A DNA stretch of 64,000 nt from Haladaptatus pallidirubidus (GTDB lineage Archaea > Halobacteriota > Halobacteria > Halobacteriales > Haladaptataceae). Position 1 is the stretch's first letter; the number at the start of each line of letters is the position of its first letter. Of the stretch, positions 1-8,697 are shown piece by piece. A program made the position numbers and the translations under genes. Where the stretch lies: positions 3,224,001 to 3,288,000 of the forward strand of contig NZ_CP085301.1 in the NCBI RefSeq assembly GCF_020700235.1, written 5' to 3'. The notes under the pieces are model-generated. The model ran no database searches, was not told the DNA's origin, and worked only from the letters and a program-made list of their open reading frames with translations.

Positions 1-1338
1 CTGATGGGCAAGGATTCCGACGACCCGCTTTCGGACGGGGAAGTCGGCAAGGAGGGCGTCGCGGTGGACACCCTCCGTGACATGGAAATCCTCTTCGACG
101 GCATCGACTTGGACGAAGTTTCGACCAGTTTCACCATCAACCCGAGCGCGCCCGTCATCTTCGCCATGTACGTCGCGCTGGCAGACCAGCAGGGCGTTCC
201 CCGCGACGAGATTCGGGGCACCTTCCAGAACGATATGTTGAAGGAGTTCATCGCCCAGAAGGAGTGGGTCGTTCCCCCGCAACCATCGCTGGATGTCGTC
301 ACCGACACCGTGGAGTTCGCGGTGGAGGAGACGCCGAACATCAAGCCAATCTCGATTTCGGGCTACCACATCCGCGAGGCCGGTTCCACCGCAGTACAGG
401 AACTCGCCTTCACGCTCGCCGACGGCTTCGCCTACGTCGAGGACGCGATGGAGCGCGGCCTCGACGTGGACGAGTTCGCACCCCAGCTCTCCTTTTTCTT
501 CAACTCTCACAACTCGCTGTTCGAGGAAATCGCGAAGTTCCGCGCGGCCCGCAAAATCTACTCCACCGTGATGGACGAGTGGTACGGCGCGGAAGACCCT
601 AAATCGAAACAGCTCAAGTTCCACACGCAGACTGCCGGTCAGTCGCTCACCGCCCAGCAACCGCTCAACAACATCGTCCGCGTGACGATTCAGGCGCTCG
701 CGGGCGTCCTCGGCGGCACCCAGAGTCTCCACACCAACAGCTTCGACGAGGCGCTCGCGCTGCCAAGCGAGCAGGCGGTTCGCGTCGCCCTGCGAACCCA
801 GCAAATCATCGCGGAGGAGAGCGGTGCGGCGGACATCATCGACCCCCTCGGCGGCAGTTTCGCCGTCGAATCGCTCACCGAGGAAGTCGAGGAGAAGACG
901 ATGGCCTACATCGAGGAAATCAAAGAGATGGGTGACGGCTCCGTGCGCGACGGAGTCCTCGAAGGCATCGACCGTGGCTACTTCCACCGCGAAATCCAGG
1001 AGGCCTCCTACGAGTACCAAGAGCGCGTTGAGGACGGCGAGGAGGTCGTCGTCGGCGTCAACAAGTACGACATGGAGGAGGACACGAAACCCGAGATTCT
1101 GAAGGTGGACGAGGAAACCCAAGACCGACAGCTCGCGCGACTCGCCGAGGTCAAAGAAAAGCGCGACGACGAAGCGGTCGAGGCTGCGTTGAACGAACTG
1201 AACGACGCCATCCAGAACGACGAAAACGTCATGCCCGCCATCGTCACCGCGGTGAAGGCCTACGCGACGATGGGCGAAATTATGGACGTGTTCGAGGCGG
1301 AACACGGAAGCTATCAGGAGAAAATCGGGCTAGCCTAA
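1..1338 (+). CDS. mutA: Methylmalonyl-CoA mutase large subunit (5' end outside window)
   Basis: The reading frame is open from the first base, so this is the C-terminal 445 residues of a longer protein. Methylmalonyl-CoA mutase interconverts methylmalonyl-CoA and succinyl-CoA with a B12 cofactor, the last step in feeding propionyl-CoA into the TCA cycle. Family signatures visible are the FTINPSAP strand, SGYHIREAGS, FFFNSHNSLFEEIAKFRAAR, LGGTQSLHTNSFDEA and DPLGGS, all in the TIM-barrel domain. The protein ends in an acidic helical tail (EKIGLA) with no B12-binding DxHxxG domain. This agrees with archaea that carry the cobalamin domain as a separate small subunit. The next gene is unrelated. 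The real start lies upstream, and the ATG at 4 is internal. Confidence 0.93.
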   Translation: MMGKDSDDPLSDGEVGKEGVAVDTLRDMEILFDGIDLDEVSTSFTINPSAPVIFAMYVALADQQGVPRDEIRGTFQNDMLKEFIAQKEWVVPPQPSLDVVTDTVEFAVEETPNIKPISISGYHIREAGSTAVQELAFTLADGFAYVEDAMERGLDVDEFAPQLSFFFNSHNSLFEEIAKFRAARKIYSTVMDEWYGAEDPKSKQLKFHTQTAGQSLTAQQPLNNIVRVTIQALAGVLGGTQSLHTNSFDEALALPSEQAVRVALRTQQIIAEESGAADIIDPLGGSFAVESLTEEVEEKTMAYIEEIKEMGDGSVRDGVLEGIDRGYFHREIQEASYEYQERVEDGEEVVVGVNKYDMEEDTKPEILKVDEETQDRQLARLAEVKEKRDDEAVEAALNELNDAIQNDENVMPAIVTAVKAYATMGEIMDVFEAEHGSYQEKIGLA

Positions 1339-1428
1339 GTCGGCCGAGCTGACTTTTTGGTTCGACCGGCTTGCTGTTTATCCCAGAATACATACATTTA
1401 TGACGTGGTAAGATTGCACGTTCTAGTG

Positions 1429-2160
1429 ATGAACATGCGGAACGTTGCCGTCTCGATAGTCCTCCTCACCCTCGTGACGTTCGCAGGATGCGTTTCGGAA
1501 CCGGTCAACGACGCGCCGGATGCGAACGCGACGAAATCGACAACGACGATGGCGCTCGACGACCTGTCGTTCCCCGACGGGACGAGCGACGAGCGCATCG
1601 AGAACGCGAGCGTCCTCGCGGAAACGCACTCGGAAATTCTCGCCGACAGGAGTTACACCGCCGAATTCGAGTCGGTAGCGACGAATGAGGACGGACGAAT
1701 CGTCACGACACAGACCGTTCGGCACGAAACGGATTCGGATGGAAAGACGGAAGAATGGTACGCCGACCGCGAGGTATCCTCGGCGGACAGGGAGTCTCAC
1801 ACAGCCTCATACGCGAACAAAAGTTCGGTGTACACCAAGCGCGTGAACGATACGGCCTCCTACGACGTTCGCCGGATGGAGAACGGTGTCGAGACTCCGA
1901 ACGGCATCATCTCCTCACTCACACCGATTCTGACCGCTGGTGAGTACCGAAACTCACACGTCGTCTCCCGTGACGGAGAGAGACTCGTAGAGTATCGGTT
2001 TGCGGGACTCTGCGACGACGCGACTGCCTCCGATTTAGAAACGGTGACGAACGTTTCGGGTTCCGTTCTCGTGAGCCAGCAGGGCGTCGTCCACCGCGCC
2101 TCGGTGAATCTGACCAACAAACAGGGCGGCAGTGAGTCGAACTCGCAGTTGGATTACTGA
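1429..2160 (+). CDS. Haloarchaeal lipoprotein, probably cut short by an in-frame stop
   Basis: The predicted product is 243 residues. It starts with a short basic N-terminus, a hydrophobic stretch and a lipobox ending TFAGC, so it should be a membrane-anchored surface lipoprotein. The ATG at 1429 is chosen over the upstream candidate at 1357 because it places the signal peptide correctly. The body is acidic and Ser/Thr-rich and resembles a haloarchaeal lipoprotein family I know as DUF7537 (unverified). It stops at TGA 2158-2160 after SNSQLDY. The same frame continues directly after the stop with VGGATVEKPDWVNEA, which looks like the normal C-terminal tail of this family. The stop is therefore either a nonsense mutation or a sequence error. 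Function unknown. Confidence 0.7.
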   Translation: MNMRNVAVSIVLLTLVTFAGCVSEPVNDAPDANATKSTTTMALDDLSFPDGTSDERIENASVLAETHSEILADRSYTAEFESVATNEDGRIVTTQTVRHETDSDGKTEEWYADREVSSADRESHTASYANKSSVYTKRVNDTASYDVRRMENGVETPNGIISSLTPILTAGEYRNSHVVSRDGERLVEYRFAGLCDDATASDLETVTNVSGSVLVSQQGVVHRASVNLTNKQGGSESNSQLDY

Positions 2161-2202
2161 CTCACACAGGTCGGCGGTGCCACTGTCGAAAAGCCCGACT
2201 GG

Positions 2203-2661
2203 GTGAACGAGGCAGTCGAACAAACCGAAGCCGAGGACGACGATGCTCCGGTTTCGAACCGCGTGCGGATCGTCTCCGGATTCGGAAGCGTGAACGAAAA
2301 CGAGCGAATCGATTACGTCAACTTCACCGTCATGCGCGGAGCAGGGTCGGGCGACATTGACCTCACTTCGGCCACCGTCAAGTGGAGTGGCCCGGACACC
2401 GAAACGACGCTAACCTACGGCGAGCAAGCGACGGCGAACCGGTTCGCCGTCGCCAAAATCAAGGATTCGAACGACTCGCTTCCCGTCCTCGACGGTCGAG
2501 GCGACCGCTTTACCCTCACCATGAACGCCGAACAGATACGCGGCGGATTAAACGCAGGTGCGGTGGTCGAACTGAGAATAACCCTCGAAAGCGGTGCGGT
2601 CACGCTGTATCGGGTGAATGTTCCCCGGTCGCTCGAAGGCGAGCAGGCAGTTACGGTGTAG
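2203..2661 (+). pseudogene. Archaellin (flagellin) C-terminal domain remnant
   Basis: From about codon 18 the product matches the outer domain of haloarchaeal archaellins: NRVRIVSGFGSV, IDYVNFTVMRGAGSGDIDL, GDRFTLTMNAEQIRGG, LESGAVTLYRVNVP and the terminal EGEQAVTV. An archaellin also needs a class III signal peptide and a hydrophobic N-terminal helix to assemble. Both are absent. The upstream codons instead read as the tail of the preceding lipoprotein, in the same frame. The only start is a GTG at 2203. No archaellum assembly genes are nearby. The fragment is best read as an archaellin 3' end joined to a lipoprotein gene by recombination. Expression as a free 152-residue protein is possible but unlikely to make a filament. 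Confidence 0.72.
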
Positions 2662-2759
2662 GCTTTTCTCCGAAAATTCGCTTCGACGGTCGAACCGGAA
2701 TCCCACCTCTTCCGTTTCACCTCAAAGGTTTATGCAGTGAGAGCGACTATCGAATTTCG

Positions 2760-3563
2760 ATGCAGGTCGCTATCCTCACCGTCGGCGACGAACTCCTCGC
2801 GGGCGACACCGTGAACACGAACGCGGCGTGGTTGGCCGAGGAAATCCACGACCGCGGCGGGTCGGTACGGCGAATCCTGACCGTTCCCGACGACGCCGAC
2901 GTTATCGCCAACCGCGTCCACGAGTGGCGCGAATCGTTCGACGCGGTGGTCGTCACCGGCGGAATCGGCGGAACGCCGGACGACGTAACGATGGACGCCG
3001 TTTCGATGGCGCTAGACCGCAACGCCGTGGTCGATGCGAAGACGCGGGAGCGACTCAAAGAGAAAGCTCGCACGTTCGCGGAAGAAAATTCGGAACTGAC
3101 CGACGAGTACGACCTCGAACTGGATTTGAACGAGGCCGCGGAACTTCCGGCGGGGAGCCGACCGCTGGTCACGGATGCGGGGTGGGCACCGGGATGCGCC
3201 GTGGAGAACGTCTACGTTTTCCCCGGAATCCCCCGCGAGATGAAAGCCATGTTCGAACTCGTCTGCGACGAGTTCGACGGGGCAGTCGTTTCCGAGACGA
3301 TGCACACGCCAGCACCGGAGGGTGCGCTCAGAAGCGTGCTGTCTGCCGTTCGAGAGCGGTTCGACGTCGCGGTGGGAAGCTATCCGGGTCGGGGCGAGAC
3401 GCCCGGACGCCTGAAGGTGACATCGACGAACAGCGAGGAAGTTTCCGCCGCGGCTGCGTGGTTGCGAAACAACGTCGAGACTGTCGCTATGGAGGACATC
3501 GAACGGGCGGAATCGGGCGAGGAAAACGACGGTGTGGAGACGACCAACCCGGATAGTCAGTAG
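2760..3563 (+). CDS. Molybdopterin-binding domain protein (CinA N-terminal / COG1058 type)
   Basis: This 267-residue protein starts at ATG 2760 with QVAILTVGDELLAGDTVNTN, the classic start of the MoCF/CinA-N fold. VVVTGGIGGTPDD forms the conserved GG-x-GxTxDD loop, and VFPGIPREMKAMFE is the FPGVPxEM motif seen in CinA-type members. The fold binds molybdopterin or nucleotide-like ligands, and in full CinA it is a pyrophosphatase domain. Here it stands alone. The CinA C-terminal amidase is a separate gene at 26771-27274. The C-terminus has a short acidic, low-complexity tail. The family is clear, but the exact substrate is not. Confidence 0.88.
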   Translation: MQVAILTVGDELLAGDTVNTNAAWLAEEIHDRGGSVRRILTVPDDADVIANRVHEWRESFDAVVVTGGIGGTPDDVTMDAVSMALDRNAVVDAKTRERLKEKARTFAEENSELTDEYDLELDLNEAAELPAGSRPLVTDAGWAPGCAVENVYVFPGIPREMKAMFELVCDEFDGAVVSETMHTPAPEGALRSVLSAVRERFDVAVGSYPGRGETPGRLKVTSTNSEEVSAAAAWLRNNVETVAMEDIERAESGEENDGVETTNPDSQ

Positions 3564-3628
3564 CGTTTTTGCGAGTAAAAGTATCAGCAGGCGGCCACCA
3601 ATTTTCGAACCGGTCGATGGAGATAGCA

Positions 3629-3638
3629 TATCTTTATG
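3629..3638 (+). promoter_or_regulatory. Likely TATA (box A) element of acs
   Basis: The stretch tatctttatg lies about 30-40 bases upstream of the acetyl-CoA synthetase ATG in otherwise GC-rich DNA, which is the expected place for an archaeal TATA box with a short leader. Inferred from position and composition only. Confidence 0.4.
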
Positions 3639-3668
3639 CCCTTCGTTACAGCATGCTAGCATGGATAT

Positions 3669-5639
3669 ATGCCAGACGATACCGTGGAACTCGAAGCACG
3701 GCTCGAAGAGGCGGAATCATTCGAGCCACCGGAATCGTTCGTTGCGCAGGCGAACGTCGCCGACGAGGAAATCTACGATGAGTTCGAGGAGAACTGGCCG
3801 GAGTGCTGGGAACGAGCGGCCGACCTGCTCGACTGGGAGGAGGACTACGACACCGTTCTGGACGACAGCAACGCCCCTTTTTACGAGTGGTTCACGGGCG
3901 GTTCGCTGAACGCGTCGGCGAACTGCCTCGACCGCCATCTCGACGAACGGGGCGACGAGCCAGCAATCGAATGGATCGGCGAACTCGGCGACACGCGAAC
4001 CTACACCTACGAAGCTCTCCACCGCGAGGTCAACGAGTTCGCGGCGGCCCTCCGCGAGCAGGGTGTCAAGGAGGACGACGTCGTCACCCTCTACATGCCG
4101 ATGGTGCCGGAACTTCCCATCGCGATGCTAGCGTGTGCGCGCATCGGCGCACCGCACAGCGTCGTCTTCGCCGGATTCTCCGCTGACGCGCTCGCCACCC
4201 GTATGAACAGCGCGGACTCCGAACATCTCGTCACCTGTGATGGCTATTACCGCCGGGGCGACCCGCTTCAGCACAAAGAGAAGGCCGACGAGGGGCTCTC
4301 GGGGGTAGACCACGACGTAGAGAGCGTCGTCGTGGTAGACCGCCTCGGCGATGAGTACGACCACCCGATGGAGAACGGGGAGTTGGATTACGCCGACCTC
4401 GTGGCCGAGCAGGAAGGTGCGGAGGTCGAACCGGTGTCGCGGGACGCCGAGGATATGCTCTTTTTGATGTACACGTCCGGAACGACCGGACAACCCAAGG
4501 GCGTCAAACACACTACGGCGGGCTACCTGTCCTATGCGGCGTGGACGACGCAGTCGGTGCTGGACGTCAAGCCGGAGGACACGTACTGGTGTTCGGCCGA
4601 TATCGGCTGGATTACGGGCCATTCCTACATCGTCTATGGCCCGCTCGCGCTGGGAACGACGAGTGTGATGTACGAGGGGACGCCGGATTATCCCGACCGC
4701 GACCGCCTTTGGGAAATCGTCGAAGAATACGCGGTAGACCAACTGTACACCGCGCCGACGGCGATTCGCGCGTTCATGAAGTGGGGGAGTCGATATCCGG
4801 AGCGACACGATCTCTCCTCACTCCGATTGCTCGGGACGGTCGGCGAACCCATCAACCCGCGCGCGTGGAAGTGGTACTATAAACACATCGGGCAGGAAGA
4901 GTGTCCAATCGTGGATACGTGGTGGCAGACCGAAACCGGCGGCATGATGGTCACCACCCTACCCGGAATCGGGACGATGAAGCCCGGCAGTGCTGGCCCA
5001 CCACTCCCCGGCATCGACGCGAAAGTCGTGGACACGACAGGTGAAGAAGTCGGCGCGGGACGCGCGGGGTACCTCACCGTCGACAAGCCGTGGCCGGGGA
5101 TGCTGAGAACGCTCTACAACAACGACGAGCGCTTCATCGCAGAGTACTGGCAGGAGTACTCGGACACCGACTCGGACGAGTGGGTGTACTTCCCCGAAGA
5201 CGGCGCGAAACTCGACGAGGACGGCTACATCACCGTCCTCGGACGTGTAGACGACGTGCTCAACGTTTCGGGCCATCGCCTCGGAACGATGGAAATCGAA
5301 TCGGCCATCGTCGGCGTCGAAGGCGTCGCCGAGTCCGCAGTCGTCGGCGGCCACCACGATGTGAAGGGCGAGGCTGTGTACGCCTACGTCATCACCGAGG
5401 AGGGCTACGACGGCGGCGACGACTTATACGACCGAATCGTCGAAGGCGTCGAGGACGCTATCGGTCCGATTGCGCGCCCCGAAGAAATCGTGTTCACACC
5501 TGAACTGCCGAAAACGCGCTCCGGAAAGATCATGCGGCGCTTGTTGGAGGACATCGCCAACGAGGAAGAACTGGGCGACACTTCGACCCTGCGCAATCCG
5601 GAGGTCGTCGAGGATATTCAAGAGAAAGTGCAAGAGTAG
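3669..5639 (+). CDS. acs: Acetyl-CoA synthetase (AMP-forming)
   Basis: This 656-residue ANL-superfamily enzyme makes acetyl-CoA from acetate, ATP and CoA in the cytosol. Motifs in order are an N-terminal ACAS domain with NAPFYEWFTGGSLNAS near residues 65-80, the P-loop YTSGTTGQPKGVKHT near 270, the SADIGWITGHSY acetate-pocket region, DTWWQTETGG near 420, GRVDDVLNVSGHRLGTMEIE near 530, and LPKTRSGKIMRR near 625. The lysine in the last motif is the catalytic residue that acetylation regulates in bacterial and archaeal Acs. Length and motif order are typical. The ATG at 3669 is preferred over an out-of-frame ATG at 3661. The gene is monocistronic as far as can be seen. Confidence 0.95.
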   Translation: MPDDTVELEARLEEAESFEPPESFVAQANVADEEIYDEFEENWPECWERAADLLDWEEDYDTVLDDSNAPFYEWFTGGSLNASANCLDRHLDERGDEPAIEWIGELGDTRTYTYEALHREVNEFAAALREQGVKEDDVVTLYMPMVPELPIAMLACARIGAPHSVVFAGFSADALATRMNSADSEHLVTCDGYYRRGDPLQHKEKADEGLSGVDHDVESVVVVDRLGDEYDHPMENGELDYADLVAEQEGAEVEPVSRDAEDMLFLMYTSGTTGQPKGVKHTTAGYLSYAAWTTQSVLDVKPEDTYWCSADIGWITGHSYIVYGPLALGTTSVMYEGTPDYPDRDRLWEIVEEYAVDQLYTAPTAIRAFMKWGSRYPERHDLSSLRLLGTVGEPINPRAWKWYYKHIGQEECPIVDTWWQTETGGMMVTTLPGIGTMKPGSAGPPLPGIDAKVVDTTGEEVGAGRAGYLTVDKPWPGMLRTLYNNDERFIAEYWQEYSDTDSDEWVYFPEDGAKLDEDGYITVLGRVDDVLNVSGHRLGTMEIESAIVGVEGVAESAVVGGHHDVKGEAVYAYVITEEGYDGGDDLYDRIVEGVEDAIGPIARPEEIVFTPELPKTRSGKIMRRLLEDIANEEELGDTSTLRNPEVVEDIQEKVQE

Positions 5640-6160
5640 CACAATCGGCGGGGTTTCGAGAAAATCGATTTTTTGTCTGTCGAAGTGAGACCGTCTCCTC
5701 TTTCAGTAGAACGAACTTTTGTTGCCGAGTGTCGGTTGCGGATGCCGACTCTACGCCACGCCCTCGCTCGTCATTCGCTCCTCCCAGTCGCTCATTCCTC
5801 GCGTGCGCGTTACCTCCAGGTGCAAGGGCCGGACGCGCTCGCGCGCCCGGTCAGCCCGAATCGGATTGCCGCTTTTTCGGAAACGTGCCTCCCGACGCGC
5901 GATGGCAGTCGAATCAATCTGTTGAGGGCCGAAGGCGACTGTCCTCGGTCCTCTGCGGTTCCTGGTGTCTTGAAAACGCGGCGCGTGATGACAGGAAAGA
6001 GCTTCGCTCTTCCCGTGGCAACGAGCAAACGGCGGAAAGAACGAACGGCGAAGCCGCGAGTGACTGATGGAGTGAGCGTGGCTTACGCATAGCATTTGCG
6101 GTCAGCGCGGATTCACAAACGCTGGTAGTCGTAGTTCCACAATCCTACGACCGTCAACCA
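5640..6160. other. Non-coding GC-rich intergenic stretch with weak inverted-repeat ends
   Basis: About 0.5 kb between two CoA-ligase genes has open frames on both strands but none with recognisable protein character. Composition is repetitive, with many gag/ctc and cgc clusters and small hairpins such as agagcttcgctct. The left part (ctacgccacgccctcgctc, about 5750) and the right part (gagtgagcgtggcttacg, about 6072-6089) are imperfect inverted repeats. This suggests a decayed MITE-like or foldback sequence. It shares no obvious similarity with the clearer element at 29141-29452. Function unknown. Confidence 0.35.
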
Positions 6161-6244
6161 TTTTATCACGAAACCGCACCACGGCACCTTGCAAATCTCC
6201 CCGTGACCCGAAGGTATATCATGAACTGTGATGCAAAATCCAAT

Positions 6245-7855
6245 ATGAAACGGGAACTACTCGTGACCAACTTTTTAGACCGAGCGCGAGACCACTACGG
6301 CGACGAGGAGGCGGTCGTCGCGACCACAGGCGAGCGGTACACCTACAGCGAACTCGGCGACCGCGCCGACCGCGTTTCGGCGGCGCTCGCGGGACGCGGT
6401 ATCGAGAAGGGCGACCGAGTGGCCGTCCTCGACCCGAACACGCACTACCACCTCGAATCGGCATACGGAATCATGCAATTGGGCGCGATTCACACGCCGC
6501 TCAACTATCGGCTCACGCCGGACGACTTCGAGTACATCCTGAACGACGCCGGGGTGGACGCGGTTATCGCGGACTACGACTACGCCGCAAAAATCGAGGG
6601 AGTTCGCGACGAGGTTCCGACGGAGACGTTCATCAGCAACGACGCGGCCCAGACCGAGGGCGAGTGGGAAGACTTTGAGGAACTCGTCGCGGAGACGGAA
6701 CCCGACTTCGAACGTCCCGAAATGGACGAAGACGAGGTTATCACCATCAACTACACCTCGGGGACGACGGGCGATCCGAAAGGCGTGATGCGAACCCACC
6801 GAACCGAGTCGCTCCACGCCTACCTCGTCACGATTCATCAGGAGATTCGCGACGACGACACCTACCTCTGGACGCTCCCGATGTTCCACGTCAACGGCTG
6901 GGGTCACATCTACGCCATCACCGGTATGGGCGCGAAACACGTTTGTACGCGCGGTATCGACGCCGGGACGATTTTCGAGACGGTCGTCGCGGAGGACGTG
7001 TCGTACTTCTGCGCCGCGCCGACGGTGCTGAACCTGCTCATCGACTATCACGAGGAAAACGACCCAGAAACGGCGGGTGCGAACGAAGTCAGGATTGCCA
7101 CCGCGGGAAGCGCCCCGCCGGAGGCGACCATCCGAACCGTGGAAGACGAGTTCGAGTGGTACCTGAAACACGTCTACGGCGCGACGGAGACGGGGCCGCT
7201 CATCACGACTTCCGACGCCAGACGACTATTGGGCGACGGGCCGGAGCGATTCTCCCTGAAGAAACGACAGGGAATCGGCTACCTCGGAACCGAGGTCGCC
7301 GTCGTGGACGAGGACGGGGAGGACGTGGCGCGGGACGATGCCTCCATCGGCGAAATCGTCGTCCGCGGCAACCAGGTGATGGAAGGCTACTGGGAAAAGC
7401 CGGAGGCGACCGAAGAAGCGTTCAACGACCGCCGCGAGGGCTGGTATCACACCGGCGACCTCGCGGTGGTGGACGAACACGGCATGGTGTCGATCCAAGA
7501 CCGCAAGAAAGACATCATCATCAGCGGCGGGGAGAACATCTCCAGCATCGAACTGGAGGACACCCTCTTCGACCACGACGGCGTCAGCGACGTGGCCGTT
7601 ATTCCTGCGCCGAGCGACGAATGGGGTGAGACGCCGAAGGCGTTCATCATCCCGGCGACCGGCGACCCGAACGAACCGGGCGTCACGGAGGAGGAAATCC
7701 GCGAGTTCACCAGGGAGCATATGGCAGGCTACAAGGCCGTCAGTCGAGTCGAGTTCGTGGACGAACTGCCGACGACCGCGACCGGAAAAGTACAGAAGTA
7801 CGAGCTCCGCGAGCAGGAGTGGGACGAGGAGGACAGGATGGTCGGACAGGGATAA
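6245..7855 (+). CDS. Acyl-CoA synthetase (medium/long-chain fatty acid-CoA ligase type)
   Basis: An AMP-binding enzyme of about 536 residues that activates a carboxylic acid as an acyl-CoA. Motifs seen are NYTSGTTGDPKGVMRTHR (P-loop), LPMFHVNGWG, VYGATETGPLIT, GWYHTGDLAVVDEHG, RKKDIIISGGENISSIELED and the C-terminal LPTTATGKVQKYELR with the catalytic lysine. The GWYHTGD and GGENI forms are typical of fatty acyl-CoA ligases rather than Acs, so the substrate is probably a short- to medium-chain or aromatic acid. The start is uncertain: ATG 6245 (MKRELLVTNF) is used, but ATG 6221 and GTG 6203 are in frame. A TATA-like ttttatc near 6160 lies upstream. A strong hairpin terminator follows. Confidence 0.9.
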   Translation: MKRELLVTNFLDRARDHYGDEEAVVATTGERYTYSELGDRADRVSAALAGRGIEKGDRVAVLDPNTHYHLESAYGIMQLGAIHTPLNYRLTPDDFEYILNDAGVDAVIADYDYAAKIEGVRDEVPTETFISNDAAQTEGEWEDFEELVAETEPDFERPEMDEDEVITINYTSGTTGDPKGVMRTHRTESLHAYLVTIHQEIRDDDTYLWTLPMFHVNGWGHIYAITGMGAKHVCTRGIDAGTIFETVVAEDVSYFCAAPTVLNLLIDYHEENDPETAGANEVRIATAGSAPPEATIRTVEDEFEWYLKHVYGATETGPLITTSDARRLLGDGPERFSLKKRQGIGYLGTEVAVVDEDGEDVARDDASIGEIVVRGNQVMEGYWEKPEATEEAFNDRREGWYHTGDLAVVDEHGMVSIQDRKKDIIISGGENISSIELEDTLFDHDGVSDVAVIPAPSDEWGETPKAFIIPATGDPNEPGVTEEEIREFTREHMAGYKAVSRVEFVDELPTTATGKVQKYELREQEWDEEDRMVGQG

Positions 7856-7879
7856 CCGATCGAAACCATCTCTCCCTCG

Positions 7880-7923
7880 AACGACGGGGTAGGTACCTAC
7901 CCCGTCGTTCCGCTGTTTTTTTT
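7880..7923 (+). terminator. Perfect 30-bp palindrome followed by a T-run
   Basis: Bases 7880-7909 form an exact palindrome whose 15-base half site is aacgacggggtaggt. After a short spacer comes a run of eight T residues (7916-7923). It sits 24 bases after the acyl-CoA synthetase stop and just before the convergent usp gene. It looks like an intrinsic-type terminator for the plus-strand gene. Archaeal termination mainly uses the T-run, so the role of the hairpin is inferred. Confidence 0.7.
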
Positions 7924-7947
7924 ATTATGTACCTCGGTTCGTTGCCC

Positions 7948-8346
7948 TCACTCTTTTCCGTCACCCGCGACGAGCACCGGTCGGTCTGCGGTCAGGATAA
8001 CGGATTGGGCGACGCTCCCGAAAAGGGCCTTTCCGGCGGGCGACCGTCGTCGCCCGCCGACGCAGACGCAATCGACATTTCGTTCCACTGCGACGTCGAG
8101 GATTACGTCGGCCGGATTTCCACTCGCCTCGACGACGGCGGTTTCGACCCCGGCGTCTTCCAGCGTTTCCTGTGCTCGCCGAACGCCCGCAACCTGCAGC
8201 GCGGACGCGCCGCTCGGATTGTCGGTAAACGAGTGAAGGAGGCTCGCTTTCACCGATGAATCAGATTCGGGGAGGTCGATAACCGCGTTCGCCTGTGCCA
8301 GTGCACGTGACTCGGTTTCGTCCAGCGCTAGCAGTACGTGGTACAT
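7948..8346 (-). CDS. Universal stress protein, UspA family
   Basis: A 132-residue single-domain Usp. It begins MYHVLLALDETES, the usual first strand with the acidic loop, and ends with the ATP-binding signature GGRRRSPAGKALFGSVAQSV (G-2x-G-9x-G-S) and the closing strand RPVLVAG. Members of this type bind ATP as homodimers and are induced by stress in bacteria and archaea; the molecular target is unknown. It lies 24 bp downstream of a small membrane protein gene on the same strand (8371-8637), so the two may be co-transcribed at the edge of the cox cluster. Confidence 0.9.
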   Translation of the reverse strand: MYHVLLALDETESRALAQANAVIDLPESDSSVKASLLHSFTDNPSGASALQVAGVRRAQETLEDAGVETAVVEASGNPADVILDVAVERNVDCVCVGGRRRSPAGKALFGSVAQSVILTADRPVLVAGDGKE

Positions 8347-8370
8347 GGTGGCACGTCGCAGGTATTTGGC

Positions 8371-8637
8371 TTAGCCCTTCGGGTCGGCGTCGTCGTAGCG
8401 CTCCGAAACAAACATCACGAGAAAAAGCAGCACCCCGAGAAACAGTCCGATGGTGGCCATGCCGAAAATCGCCAGTCCGATCGGCGTCGGTTGGAGTTCG
8501 ATGAGGCCGAACAACTCGACGGGACGCAAATCCTCCGGACCGTACAGACCGAGCAGGACGCCGACGAACCCGGCAAATGACACGATGAGGACGTAGAGAC
8601 CGACGACGAGCCAGCGTCCGTGGAATCGAGAGGGCAC
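8371..8637 (-). CDS. Small two-helix membrane protein of the cox cluster
   Basis: The 88-residue product has two clear membrane spans, LVVGLYVLIVSFAGFVGVLL near residues 10-29 and a second span near 52-78, joined by a short acidic loop, with the charged C-terminus YDDADPKG. Its location beside cytochrome oxidase and its form match haloarchaeal cox-cluster proteins (possibly DUF7520, unverified). It could be an accessory or assembly subunit, but nothing in the sequence shows a cofactor site. It is divergent from the tiny gene at 8698. Confidence 0.65.
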   Translation of the reverse strand: MPSRFHGRWLVVGLYVLIVSFAGFVGVLLGLYGPEDLRPVELFGLIELQPTPIGLAIFGMATIGLFLGVLLFLVMFVSERYDDADPKG

Positions 8638-8697
8638 GAATCAACGTTGCGACAGGGCAAGGATTAGCCTTTTCATCCACTCGTCCCTACTTCGAGT

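Noticed and set aside
2158..2160. Selenocysteine or other recoding of the TGA in the lipoprotein/archaellin frame
   Set aside because: No selenocysteine insertion element or recoding is known in these archaea; a mutation or error is simpler.
5673..6092. Frame of about 140 codons in the non-coding block
   Set aside because: Several frames on both strands are equally open; amino-acid composition is Arg/Ser-rich, unlike haloarchaeal protein.
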